From Epiperipatus broadwayi (lineage: Eukaryota; Onychophora; Udeonychophora; Euonychophora; Peripatidae): a stretch of DNA of 64,000 nt. Both the position numbers and the translations under genes were made by a program. The DNA is taken from NCBI GenBank assembly GCA_028023455.1, contig JAQFVV010006838.1:1-64000 (forward strand). The letters are read 5' to 3'. Below, in pieces: positions 11,601-23,681 of this stretch. The first letter of the stretch is position 1. Each line of letters starts with the position of its first letter. The notes beneath the pieces were generated by a model, which ran no database searches, had not been told where the DNA came from, and worked only from the letters and a program-made list of their open reading frames with translations.

Positions 11601-14600
11601 TTAAATGTGATTTTCTAGATGATTAAACTTTTTACAATCTAGTAAGTGACTAATTCCTTTAATATATTAATAATTATTCTGTTAACCATAATACCAATCT
11701 GACAATATATTGTGGGCACATTACATATACTCTTTAACATTAACATGTATATTGCATAAATTTGCAAGTTTGAATATAATGTTTTGTAAGTGTATTTTTC
11801 TATCAATTTCCTTTTAATACTAAAATAATCTCATAATTCATGGTTGTCAATATCCATATTCTTGAACTATGTCTTGTCCACATTATATGATTAAATTTTA
11901 ATATTTCAGAAAGGAAATACATCACAAACAAAGCTTAGTAAAAAGTATTTACAAACAATATCTATTAAATAAAAGACATAGAAGATACTCAATAACTTCC
12001 ATTAGATATCCAAATCTTAATATACACAATAACATTTTTAAAAAGTATTTTCATGGACATATAAGAGCTATGTTAATTGCAAGCAGAAAAGTATTGATAA
12101 ATTATTCTTTCAAATACTACAAGACTTACAAATTCACTATTTCAATATTGCTTATGATCCAGGATATGTTATCTGTTCATGGCAAAAATACAAATAAATC
12201 TACATAAATTATCGTCTCAATTTATATAAACTGGTATAGCTGACAAAAAATATATTCAGTAACTGTATAATTAATATTTTTCTAAAACATAAACATATAT
12301 ACAACTTTGCACTTCCTCTCTTGGATCATTTTGTTAGCATTCAACATTACTTATTACTCATCTGCATGAAATTTTGACAATAAAGCATAAACTATTTCTT
12401 TATTGTTAGTCATTAATTAAAATAAATTCTCATTACTCTGTAATCTATCTAGTTAACCAAACTGTATTTAAATATAACATAATCATAAGCAGATTCACAC
12501 GTATTAAACATCTTTATAATTTTTCACAAATTAATAACTAATAACATCTCATATCTAAATAATAATAGCATTAATTTCCAAAGCTATACAATTAATTAAA
12601 TCATTCTGCAAAGTATAACATACATGTTGGTCTACATACACTAAAACTGAATATTTTTTATTTCAATAACTAAGAAGTATATTTAATTTAAAGTTTTCAT
12701 TTAATGGATTTATAATATAAATCTTTTATTTTACTATTAGCATAGTGATTAGACAAATTTATTTAAGACTGCAAATTCTTTTCATTAATCTCTTTCATTT
12801 TTTTTTTTAGAAATGATTCAACTGTTTGTTTTTCTCTTTTTATCACGTATTACAATAATATTATAGCACATTTTAAAATTACATCTCAAGATCAGAAAAT
12901 CTAATGTATAAAAGAAAATATATTATTTTTCCTTTTCAAACAAATAATATTACAATATATAAAATTTCTAATCGAGAGACAGTAACACATTTCAAATTTT
13001 TATTCATGACTGATTTTCTCTAAGCCAAGATAATACTAACAATGTTCAAGTTACTTCAACCATCTATTAGAGCTTCCGGTATCTAAAATTGTTCTGATTT
13101 TTTAGCAGTACATATAAATATAATATAAAATATTATTCTAAAATAAAATATTTTTATCATCTAATAAAATTAAACTATCAAAGAAAGAAAAATTGAGAAA
13201 ATTATACTCATGATAAATATTTGACTTTTTCCTCTTTAACAAAGGCTATATAAAAGTAAAAGCTTGTATATATTACAGTTTTCTTCTTGAAACAAAAGGC
13301 TTTCACAAGTTAATACTGTAGTTTCTAATTATAAATGAATTTTTCAACAGGACATAAAGAATCGTCTCTGAAACATGAAAATTGACATTTTGTTGATAAT
13401 TTTTTCAGTGAGGTCTTATGTGCAGTACTATTTATTTAATGGCCAATTAAAAAACTTGAAATTTTATGGAAACTTTGATAAATACTTTCATATTATTGAT
13501 GGAAAATATTAAATTATAACTCACACAAGTTTGAGGTAAACTTTTTATTTTCAACAATGTAATCACATTACATATGCATTTATAAGAATAAATAAAATAT
13601 TCACCAAGCAAATAAAGGGATAAAAGAATACCATTCTAAACTGGGAGCAGACAATGAAAGAGAGAGAGATCTAAATTTTTAAAAATTATTCATCCATTAT
13701 TTCTATTTTAATCAATTAATATTTCAATTACCATATAGTTATCAATAAATTAAATACAGTCAGTCTTTTTTTCCTTACAAGTTCTTTGCAAAAACTAGTT
13801 ATTTGTAAAGAAATTTATGAAAAATAACTTTACACAATAAATTTGCACATTAACTCTAACTCATTACTTAAACAAAAGATTTTCTCTCTATATAAGTTTT
13901 ACTGTAATTAATAAGGCAAAACCACATAGTTATTGATTAACAAATGTAATAACACATAATAGATTTTATATACTTTTATTATTTATAAATGTGTACCAAC
14001 AATTAAGATCTTATATGGATAGTGAAAGCAACTTTTAATTGCATTTGCTTTCAGATTCCAAATTATTACCAATCTTAATCATTAAATTAGCCTTGTTTTG
14101 AAGGGAGAAAACATGTTTAATTTAAAACGAAAATGATAGTAAAATGTCTAAACAAGTCTTTTTTAAAAAGTTTTTGAATCAGAATTAAAATTATAAAACT
14201 AACTTTATTTAATTAAAAAGGAAATTATTTTAAAAAATGAATTAATAATTAAATTTATGAGTTGTCTATTAAAAAAATTATGAAATATTATATTTTTATT
14301 TATGAAGTTATTCAAACAAGCACACAAATAATTTAATGTCTAATGTGTACATATATATATATATATATCATTAAAAAAACAGTCAATACTTAGACAATCC
14401 CAATATCAATAATAAACAATTTCTAACAGTTATCAAGACAACCTTTTAACAATATATATATATGATGCCTGAACTTCCAAATTTATATTAAGTTTAAATA
14501 AAGTTTAATTATAATTAAACAACTTATTTCCTCAATTTCGTTCTTTCTAATGAAATTCAAATATACTACTCATCAATTCTTTCTCTGTTTTCTTTCTGAA

Positions 14601-15187
14601 AATCACACAAGATGCTTATGAAATATTCACTTAACTGTAAATATATATATTTTTTTTTTCAAAAAAAATTAAACAAGCAAACTAATTTACATGTGTAAAT
14701 AACTGACAAATGAATTTCCCCATATTGAGTTTGAAATCAAATCATTTCACACTAGCTATGATAATTTTTATAAATATAACACTGACTTTGACTTTTTCTA
14801 TCAGATAAGCAGCATATAGCCAACTAGGGAGATATTCAATATTCCACCGTAAATGAATATCTATTATTAATTAGAAGATAAAGGTTAATCAGGAAGTTAG
14901 ATTATGGTAATGCACTGAGTGTAAAAGTACAAAATATAATTACAATATGTGACTCTTCATTAATGATTGGGAAGGTGACATACTTCTATGGACACTGAAC
15001 TCGTAGTTATTTTTACCTTTAAAAAAGAAAGTCAAAATGACACCCTTTCTTTACAATGGCATTGCTTCTAAATTAAGTGCAAATGCATTTTATAGCAACA
15101 TGAATTGATATCTGAATCTGAGAATTATAAAAGAGTTTTACTTTCTTCAAGAAACATCACTTTTTTTTCAATATTTTATGTATAAGT
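8618..15187. other. Long AT-rich stretch, no gene seen
   Basis: About 6.5 kb without a supportable gene. A slightly less AT-rich zone at 8640-9130 contains TATAAAAG (8670-8677) and could be a piece of an LTR or promoter, but no partner repeat was found. A (TA)n tract lies near 14350-14369. The remaining sequence is simple AT-rich DNA. Confidence 0.45.
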
Positions 15188-17693
15188 GACCAGATATTCC
15201 CGATTGCACGGGACAGTCCCAGATTTTAGTACACTATCCCATGTATTTGCCCTGGAAATGTATACGGCATCAGTATTTGTCCTGGAAATGTCCTGGATTT
15301 TGTAAAGTGTTCTTATTTATCTCAGATTTATCGATTTGACTTGAATATGTATATGTAGTTCATAATATTTATTATATTGTATGCTAAGTTCGGCAACTCT
15401 GGTAGAGCAGTTACAAACAAGCATATACACCACTTGATAGGGTGCATGCATAAAGTGCGTTGCTGTGAATCAGAATCTGTCAAATCAGTTTGTTTTGTCT
15501 TCTTATAATGGGCGTTGCTTCAAGAAATATAGTAACAAAGTATATCTCAGCTTTATAAAACTCACATCAAATAACTGTAAATCACTTTCTTTAATTTAAT
15601 TAATAATGTGTAGAATTATTTTGTAGGTTATATGAATATATTTTATTGTAAGTATTTAATAATGCATATATGAATCACCGAAGAGTTAGTCATCTAGATG
15701 TTAATTATTTTTAAAACTTTTGATTTATTAAGACATTTTTAATAATAATAATTTCTCAATAATGTTAATAAAAATAATGATATTTAAATTAATTAATAAG
15801 TTTTAAATTCAAATTTATTTTTATTTTATTTTTTAGGATGGCTTCAAAAAAACAAGATTGTAAATTTAATAACAACCTAGCAAACGGATTTCCTTTCATT
15901 AAAAAACAGAAAAAGAATCCAGATTCAGACATTCACTGTGTGCGCTTTCAAACTGATAAACATAAGCAATGTATACAATCAGCTTCTGCATCAAACATTC
16001 TTCAATTTATTCACACTAAAACTTTCAACACCAAAGAAAAAACTTGCATTAGCCAAAACTGTTTTCTCATTTCATTACATTTATCAAAACCAATCATTTC
16101 AGTCAATGGATTGCACTTCTAGATTTATGAAAATATGATTTGATCCAAAATTTTCCTACGCTCACGCTAAAACCGAAGCTATAGTTAAAAATGTTTTATT
16201 ACCTCATTTTCTTTCTGAATTGAAAATGACACTCAATAATATTCAATTTCACAAGGATATAAAACTGTTTCATTATTTAATAAGATATTTTGATTAATAA
16301 CAGGGTATTCAAGAAACAGTTTTGGATTAGTTTCTTTGCCAGCCGAAAATTCCAAATTAATCGCAGAATCCATTTTGAATAAAAACAACATGACAAAAAA
16401 GTCAAATATTATGCTGACAATTTTGGAGGTTTAAAAAGAAAAAGACAAAACAATATTTACTATTGTTTAAATTCTGAACTAATCAGACCAATAATAGATG
16501 TTGGGTGTGCAAACAGCAGTAGTCATGCTTCCAAGTGACATTGATACAGCTATTGAAAGAATTTTGAAAATGTTTAAACCACTTCAATCTCATTTTCTTT
16601 CAACTGATAAATGTCCAACAATTTTACAAAAAAAAATGTCCAATGAACAAGCTGAAATTTTGTTACTGTTTTTGCATAACCAATCTGCAATATTCTTCCA
16701 ATTGATTCAAAAAATAAGTGAAAACAGAACTGTTAGGAAAGTTTCTTATGAAATTAACAATTTAATTTGTAAATATAAGGACAAATTTTCCTCTCAGTTG
16801 TTCCTTCCATTGTAAAATTTGCTATAAAAAGAATTTCTTGTGATAATTCAAAAATGGAAATCCTTCTGGCTCAATTTATTGATTTTTATTCCAACTGTGT
16901 TTCTTATTTAGAAAAATGATGAATTACAAAATTTATCAACAGGGTTTAAATTTAAAAATGTAATCAAATGAAATAATGTAGAGGATAATGTAACATTTGT
17001 TCAAAAATATTTTGAGGAAGAAAAGTTATCTGTGAATGACTTGTTTGATGAGATTTCTTAATTTAAAACATGCCCCTCAGAAAAAAATTACATATTGGAC
17101 AGAAAACAAAATGGATATTGATCCAAAATAGGTCAAAATTTTTATCCATTTTCAAAACAATCACATTCCTTACAAAAATTTAAAATTTTTAGTTAAATTA
17201 TGTTTATGCTTGCCAGACTCAAATACAGCAACAGAATGTATTGTTTCTATCATTAATAATATGTGGACTCCAGAAAAATCCAGTGTAAAAGTGGACATGC
17301 TGAAGGCAATGGTTATTGTCAAATGCAATATTTCCAAATCTTGTGAAAATCTTGTGAAGGGTTTTATAATACAATTAAGGACAGCACTGTAGAAAAATAT
17401 TATTTTTTTCAATTTTTAATTATTTATTTATATTAATTTTATATTTACCTTGTAATAATTTAAATTTTTATAATTTTGTAATATACAATATAAATAAATA
17501 AAAAATATAATAATTATAAATAAAATTGTGATGTAAAATGTTAAATTTATTTACCTTAACATCTATTTTCTGGTGTGTGTTTCTCGTTTCAGCAATAGAA
17601 ATAGATAGATGTAAATAAAAAAGGCAAATAAAATTCTTAAATTTTAATTTTTTTTTCTTTGCTGTCTTAGATTCGTGTTAGGAAAATCTGGTC
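15188..17693 (+). mobile_element. Dead hAT-family DNA transposon (hAT-1)
   Basis: The left end reads GACCAGATATTCCCGATTG and the right end, reverse-complemented, reads GACCAGATTTTCCTAACAC, giving short terminal inverted repeats with a CAGAT-type start as in hAT elements. ATGTATA occurs just outside both ends, as expected from a degraded 8-bp duplication, though the exact boundary is uncertain by two or three bases. Between the ends lie N-terminal and C-terminal fragments of a hAT transposase on the plus strand. Subterminal GTCCTGGAAATG-type repeats occur near 15250-15295. Confidence 0.8.
15838..17392 (+). pseudogene. hAT transposase remnant with C-terminal dimerisation domain
   Basis: The start (MASKKQDCKFNNNL, 15838) and the phrases SFQSMDCTS, KTEAIVKNVLLPH and NFGG match a hAT subfamily common in insects and cnidarians that moves by cut and paste. 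The frame changes between the overlapping frames at 15838 and 15938, and there is probably a deletion in the N-terminal zinc-binding region because the expected cysteine/histidine pairs are missing. The end (17210-17389) reads SNTATECIVSIINNMW followed by WTPEKSSVKVDMLKAM, the conserved hATC dimerisation motif. Between these parts are many stops. The enzyme is not functional. Confidence 0.75.
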
Positions 17694-18636
17694 ATGTATA
17701 TCAGTATTATATATTGAAGGCATATTTTTTCTGTTAATTAATATCTGATATAAATGTCTCCTACAAACATATATATATACACAATTTCTTTCTACTTTAA
17801 ATACAGAAATTGCTAGTAACACTCTTTTAAAATGTAATTATTATTAAAAAAATAATAATAATCCAATTTAGCAATGTAAAAATTAATTTTGACTTTGTCT
17901 TCTCACTTACACAGTGAAATAAATAAATAGTACAAAACTATTCTTGCACTTTTTTTTTAAAGTAATAACTTTGTTAAGTATAAAATTGTTAACTAATGGA
18001 TCAGCCATTACTTTAAATAATATCAGAAATATGATATTGCACATAATATAAGAGAGTATTCCAAAAAACTTACAATTTTGTAATAAAAAATTGTGCATTT
18101 ATTTTAAGATGTTACAAATCGAATCTCCTTCAAAGTATTGTCCATTTGATAAAATGCATCAATCTAAACATGTTTTTTACTTTCCCTAAGTCCTGAAATT
18201 TTTGTAAAATGTTACCTTTTAATGCCACCAAAATTTTTTTAATTCTAACTTCCAATTCTGCAAAACTTTTTCTTTTGAGGCATTTTTCATTCAGAGGAAT
18301 AAAAAGAACTCACAAGGAATGTGCTAATGGATAAGCTGCTTCATACTGTTTTTGTTACAGTTTTTTTTTAAAAACTTAAAAATCAAAACATGCAATAATA
18401 AAAGTTTACACATATTTTTCCATATAAACTGGGTTATGCAAAAAGTCATTGAATGCATTTTATCTGCTGGTTTATTACAATATTTGTTTTATAATTTTGT
18501 TTATAAATGTTTAATTATTTTTTTAATACATTAATTAAAGCCATATAAAGTAATAATTGAAATATAATTGTATAAATAAAATAATGTTACATTAGAGACA
18601 TTTTTGGTTCATTTACATATTAAACAAACAGTAGGT
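17694..18636. other. AT-rich stretch; possible unidentified coding remnant
   Basis: On the minus strand at about 18120-18350 the translation has a protein-like composition (a lysine-rich segment followed by GKVKNMFRLMHF), but I cannot place it in a family with confidence. Otherwise no features are seen. Confidence 0.3.
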
Positions 18637-18858
18637 TTTAAGCCAATAAACATCACATGATCACTATTTCTTATGCTTGCTCTTAACTGTTATTAAAACA
18701 GGTAAAACTCTCTATACGTATTGCCACTCAGAAACTAGTCTGGGGATATTGGATGAGTAGGCACTAGATAGGGATTTTATGCACAAGCCTTCTGGCATCC
18801 ATTGATTATTCTGGCTTGTACTAAGTGGCAATAAGTATAGAGAGTTTTGCCTGTTTTA
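18637..18858 (-). mobile_element. M1 foldback MITE, copy a
   Basis: AACAGGTAAAACTCTCTATA at the left of the core and TATAGAGAGTTTTGCCTGTT at the right are inverted repeats of about 33 bases that include TTGCCACT/AGTGGCAA. The core contains CTGGGGATATTGGATGAG and GCACTAGATAGGGATTTTAT, shared with the other M1 copies. About 60 further bases (TTTTAAGCCAATAAACATC onward) lie outside the inverted repeat on one side only, as in the other copies. There is no coding capacity. Confidence 0.7.
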
Positions 18859-19906
18859 AAAAGTAGATCTGTCATTATGTGATTCAAGAACAAAGAAAGA
18901 AGCCTAATTCATTTAATGGCAAAGAATATAATCCCATTCAGCCATTGTTGTACTAATTTATTGAGATCTTGAGTGTTTGTTACATGTGTTATATATATAT
19001 ATATAGCTTATTAAGCAGAAGCAATAAATATTAATTGATTAGGAAAGAGCAGAAATTATTTAATCTAAAATTAATCAGTTAATAGTTTGAAATAAATCTC
19101 AAAGTAATATAAAATAATATCAAATCAATCAAGCTTATTTGTTGCTATGAACACGGTATTTGCATGTTTACATGACAAACCAATTTTAGATTATAATAAT
19201 AAAACTTGTACAGATTTATATATGTTTAATAACTATAATGAAGAATTATTTTAACAAATGTAATATTTTCTATTGATTGAAAAGTTTTGTCTTTATAATT
19301 AACTTTAAAACTAGATGAAAAGCAATCGAAAATTAATGTTAATAATGACTGTTTTGATAATAATCATAAAAGGATCTCCATTATGGCATTATTTTTCTGT
19401 GAAATCACGGATTAGTAATCAAACAATCCTAGTGTTACATCTCCTTCCCCTCTCCATCTGCTATCAAGCAACTACTTTTTCACAGAAACTTATTTTTAAA
19501 AAATGCATAAATTGGTTTTAAAATGTATATACATTAATTTTTTTTTCTAGAGTGAGACTAGGATAAGTCAGTGATGGTATTTCATATCTGAAAGATATTG
19601 TCCACTTATTTTAGATATTCATGTATTTCTCACATTTCAGGATATCAGACTTTTATAAATAATCAATTTCAAATTGTTTTTTTTTTTTTTTGTATTACAG
19701 CAAAAAGTTTAATTTGTGCAGTGATTATTGGTTCTTCATATTCTAAGAACACTATGGGCAGCATGATGTACTAAATAAAACAATCAAAATTGGTTTAACA
19801 TATGCAATTAAATTCTTATTCAACAAAAAAAGTCATAGTTATGCAATTTGTTATACATCTTATTCTTTTTCAATAGTTTGATATTTTGTGTGTGTGTATA
19901 TCATTT
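18859..19906. other. AT-rich stretch, no gene seen
   Basis: No recognisable gene. A 68-codon open frame at 19315 has no similarity that I know. Confidence 0.45.
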
Positions 19907-21250
19907 TCAGCCATCTATCAATCCAGGATAAAGATCTCCAAGTTCAATTCAATTTCTCCAATCTCTAGCCTCTCTTCTCAAGATCACTCCAGCACATTTC
20001 CTTTTTTCATTCATCCATATCACATGTGGTCTCTGTCTAGATTTTTTACAATTTATTGGAATTCAATTTAAAATTTCAATTGTCCATCTATTATTGTCTC
20101 TTCTAGCAATATGTCAAGCCCAATTCCATTACACTTTCTTAATTCTTTCAATGATGTTAGTAACACCTGTTTATTCTCTCACCCATATATTTCATCTTCA
20201 ATCTCTTCTTGTTACTCCTAACATACATTTCTCCATACTCCATTGAATGATCTGAATGAAGTCTCTGTGTTGCTTTTCTATTAAAAGTCCAAGTCTCAGA
20301 TCCATAAGTAACTACTGGTAAAACACATTTATTAAAAACTTCCTTATTAAACACATAGACATATTTTCTTTTAATATTTAAGTTATTTCTATCAAAATCA
20401 TACCAACCAAGTTTAATTCTATGATTAATTTCATCAATCATGTTTCCATCCATAGTAATAAAATGATTATTTATAGTTGGTAACTTCTTCTAACTTATCA
20501 TTATCAGTTTTTATTTTCTTTTTTTGAGAAAATCCATTGAAAAATTATTATAGTTCTTTTAACATGTATCTTTAGTCTTACTTTCTTACTTTATCTTGCA
20601 ACATTTCCTGAAGCTTTGAAGCATTATTTTCAAACACAATTTCATCATCTGCAAAATCCCTTAGTTTTCCATTTTAATCCACAAAATATTTCTTACAAAA
20701 CTGCTGTAAAAAGTTTTAAAGATATGGAGTCACCTTGTCTTACACCCTTTTCAATGTTAATCTTTCAAGTATCATTATATAATTTAATAGTTCCTGTTGC
20801 CTTTTTTATAAATATTCTTCAGACTATGACAATATCCTGGGCCTACACCTTGATCCAATGCTTTAATTATTGATAAAATGCTTAGAGAATCAAATGCCTT
20901 TTCATAATCTATAAATCCAAAGCACAATGGCAGCTCATATTAATTGGTCCTTTCTTTAACTTCTCTTGATACTTGGATATTATCTACTGTACTAAAAACT
21001 TTTAAATCTAGATTGTTTTCTTGGTTGGTTGAAATCCAATGTTCTCTGTAGACAATTTGTAATTATCTTGATAAAAATTTTGTACAAAACTGATAGGTCT
21101 GTAATTTCTAATATCTTCTTTGTCACCTTTTTTAAATATTAATATTAATACTGCATTCTTCCAATCATTTGGTACATTTTTATCATTTAGATATTTGGTA
21201 TATAATTTTTTCCAAAACGTTTTTCTATTTATTCACCTATTATATTATCT
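19907..21250 (-). mobile_element. RTE-type LINE fragment (RTE-A), 5'-truncated
   Basis: This is the first of five related minus-strand LINE copies. The 3' end is at the left (ATCTATCAATCCAGGATAAA). Reading leftward from 21250, the reverse-complement translation gives the RT zone after the fingers, the DYEKAFDS phrase (near 20900, diverged), FADD (near 20645-20656), and the C-terminal phrase YGSETWTFNRKATQRLHSD (near 20260-20320). These match RTE-clade RT proteins, which insert by nicking DNA and copying RNA on the spot. Frameshifts are frequent. The 5' part ends where the element at 21253 begins. Confidence 0.75.
20157..20453 (-). pseudogene. C-terminal part of RTE reverse transcriptase (RTE-A)
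   Basis: The 98-codon open stretch contains GNMIDEINHRIKLGWYDFDR, then VFNKCVLPVVTYGSETW, the segment that follows the RT core in RTE-clade proteins. It stays open by chance; upstream and downstream parts lie in other frames. No function is expected. Confidence 0.7.
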
Positions 21251-21252
21251 AT

Positions 21253-22354
21253 CACCATGTTTCCCTGAAAATAAGATCGGGACTTATATTAATTTTTGCT
21301 CCAAAAGACTCCATGGGACTTATTTTCAGGGGATGTCTTATTTTTTCATATACAAAAATCTATATTTATTCCAAGTACAAAAATTTACATTTATTCAAGT
21401 ACTTCTCTTTACAGAAAGCTGTAAGATTCTTATTCTGGGAGTGCAATAGCTCTTTTTTCACATTAATTTTTTTCTGGAGATCAAAATATTATACCATTTA
21501 AATTTACTATTAAATCAAGTGTTAATTAAAGCCTTGTGAGACATGAGTGGAAACAAAAATGATTACAGTTTAAGAATAGTTTGTCCACACAAAAGCAACA
21601 AAAAATGCAGGGACAAAAATTCAGAAAATCTTTCTGTAGTTCACACATGCACATTAAGTACATCTATTACAACATATGGCATACTGAATTATGATGATCC
21701 ATGCATGATACAACCATATCCACCCATTACCAGTGTGAAGCCTGTAAACACTTCCAAATTACTCATAATAGTCTTTATTGGATATTCTTTTTTAAAAAAT
21801 TTTAAGGAGAAAGACATGATTTAACTTAAGGTAAACTTTGATTATTAAACTCACTTTTGTTATTTTAATAATCTTTTAGGGAAAAAAAATTATTAAGAAA
21901 TCAAACTAATTTTTTATCTTGAATATTTAAAAGATACCATGATAAAACTCTAAAACTAAATCAAGCATTCTAAATCTAAATAAATAAAATAAGTACTTAA
22001 AAACACATATGAAATTAAAAATTGTCTAATATACTGACTTGTGGAAGATAAATTGTTTTTTTATACAATTAGAATTACGTTTGTCGAAAATGGTCTTTGG
22101 GAAAATACAAAAAAAAACTATATAATTTATATTATCATTTATTTAAAGAATTAATATTAATAATATTGTTTATTTATACATTCATTACTTTATAATTCAA
22201 TACATCCATTGGGTTTCTATGGGGAAAGCCATCTATCTGGCTGACAATCTTAATTAGACCTTATATATTGGGCAGGACTTATATTATAAACATCCTGAAA
22301 AATCATGCTATGGCTTATTTTCAGTTAGGTATTATTTTGGAGAAAACACAATAT
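21253..22354. mobile_element. TIR DNA transposon with TTTCCCTGAAAATAAGA ends
   Basis: The left end reads ATGTTTCCCTGAAAATAAGA and soon ACTTATATTAATTTTTGCTC. The right end, reverse-complemented, reads TGTGTTTTCTCCAAAATAAT with CTGAAAATAAGCCATAGCAT just inside. I recall this kind of terminus (TGTTTCCCCGAAAATAAGAC, with the LEFT inner part TTAATTTTTGCTCCAAAAGA) from DNA-transposon-derived repeats in quite distant animals, but I cannot name the superfamily. The interior has a 93-codon frame (21543-21824) with no known similarity, so the element looks non-autonomous. Confidence 0.55.
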
Positions 22355-22702
22355 CTCTCAACTTCTAATCAAACTATATTAAGACTATATATTTTGGAGT
22401 TAATTTTTTAATTTAAATACATTTAGATAAAACAGCATTTAAGTAAGCATTGTAAGGCAAGAGCTTCTCCAACAGTATCTCTTAGATGAACACTTTTAGA
22501 CTTTTTAAATAAAGCAAGATAATATGAACACAAACATTTTTGTGCAGCAATATATTTAGGAAATGTTTAAAGATTTTAATTTTATTGTATAGTAGTATTA
22601 TAATGTTAACAAATATAATTAGCAATAATAAGTATTGCACAATTTTTTATAAACAAAAATCATTCATGTGTTTTCCTGAAGATTTGTGATGATGATGTTC
22701 TA

Positions 22703-22910
22703 GCTGCATTTTTATATTGGACTATTTCCATCATCTAATATGTGTGTTGAATGTCTTTAGAAAAGTTTAATTTTATTTAAATATTCCAAATACATTCAAC
22801 TGTTTGCTGTGATAGAACTAACAGTTGAATTTAAATAAAATTAAACTTTTTTTTAAATACATTCAACACACATATTAGATGATGGAAATAGTCCAATATA
22901 AAAATACAGC
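22703..22910. mobile_element. Palindromic MITE, about 208 bp
   Basis: The left arm begins GCTGCATTTTTATATTGGAC and the right arm ends with its near-perfect reverse complement (AATATAAAAATACAGC). The arms are about 85 bases each, share ATTAGATGATGGAAATAG, and flank a short spacer around 22795-22825. The sequence is non-coding and would fold into one long hairpin. No target duplication could be fixed. Confidence 0.75.
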
Positions 22911-23039
22911 AAAAATTATTCATATTTCTTTTTCTAATAATTCTTAACTACAAAATTAGTTTCATCATATAACTGATTTCAAAAATCAAAAAGACCATTT
23001 TTTTAAAAACTTAAATAAAGTTTTTAAAATGAATTACTT

Positions 23040-23490
23040 TATGGAAAAAAAACCTCAAAACAACTCTTTATACTCTTAAAATTGGAAAGGTTGTAGATCC
23101 TTATGAAATACTTGGAGAGGTTTTAAAATATGATGGTGTACCCTATCTTCAAAAATATTAGATTTTTTTATGAATACATGAACCCATGAAGTCAAACCAC
23201 TAATCTTAAGGAGGCTTTTACCACTCCAATTTTTAAAAATAAAGAAAATAGACAAGATTTCAGTAATTATTGTGGAATATCATTATTATCTACTATAGTG
23301 ATTTTGTTGAATAGGTTGCTTCCAATCATAGATGGATGGTTAACAGAGACTCATATGGTTTTAGAGAATCAAGCACTGTAAACGTGATTTTTATTGCCAG
23401 GAAAAAGCAAAAAGTGTTGTAAATGATTTATATATTGCTTATATTGATTTGGTTAGAAGATTAGATTTAGTTAATAAGCCAGATATGTAG
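23040..23490 (+). pseudogene. LINE reverse-transcriptase fragment, second lineage
   Basis: Translating the plus strand across frameshifts gives EILGEVLKYDGVPYL, PIFKNKENRQDFSNYCGISL, LLNRLLPIIDGWLTETH and DLYIAYIDL. These correspond to the RT fingers, the N-Y-x-G-I-S-L-L motif and the start of motif A in non-LTR retrotransposons. The phrasing differs from the RTE copies nearby and is closer to the LINE at 42.7-45.1 kb. The motif A second aspartate is lost in decay. It is a short dead fragment in the opposite orientation to all RTE copies. Confidence 0.6.
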
Positions 23491-23681
23491 CATTGGTTAA
23501 AATTAGTGACATATTATGCCTTGATTTATCCATTAGCCAACACTAGCTAGACATTCATTTATTGACCAATAATTAAATGACTTGATTAAGACTAGCTGTG
23601 TTAGAATAAGCCCATTCAAAGTTAAAAAATATCCATATTTCATCCATATCTTTGTCAAAGTAGAGTAAATAAAATGGCTCA

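Noticed and set aside
14345-14370. TA dinucleotide run as a possible origin or structural element.
   Set aside because: Ordinary microsatellite in AT-rich DNA; several others occur in the window.
18120-18350. Possible mariner or hAT transposase C-terminus on the minus strand.
   Set aside because: The translation is protein-like but I could not align it to a specific motif of either family; no inverted ends were seen.
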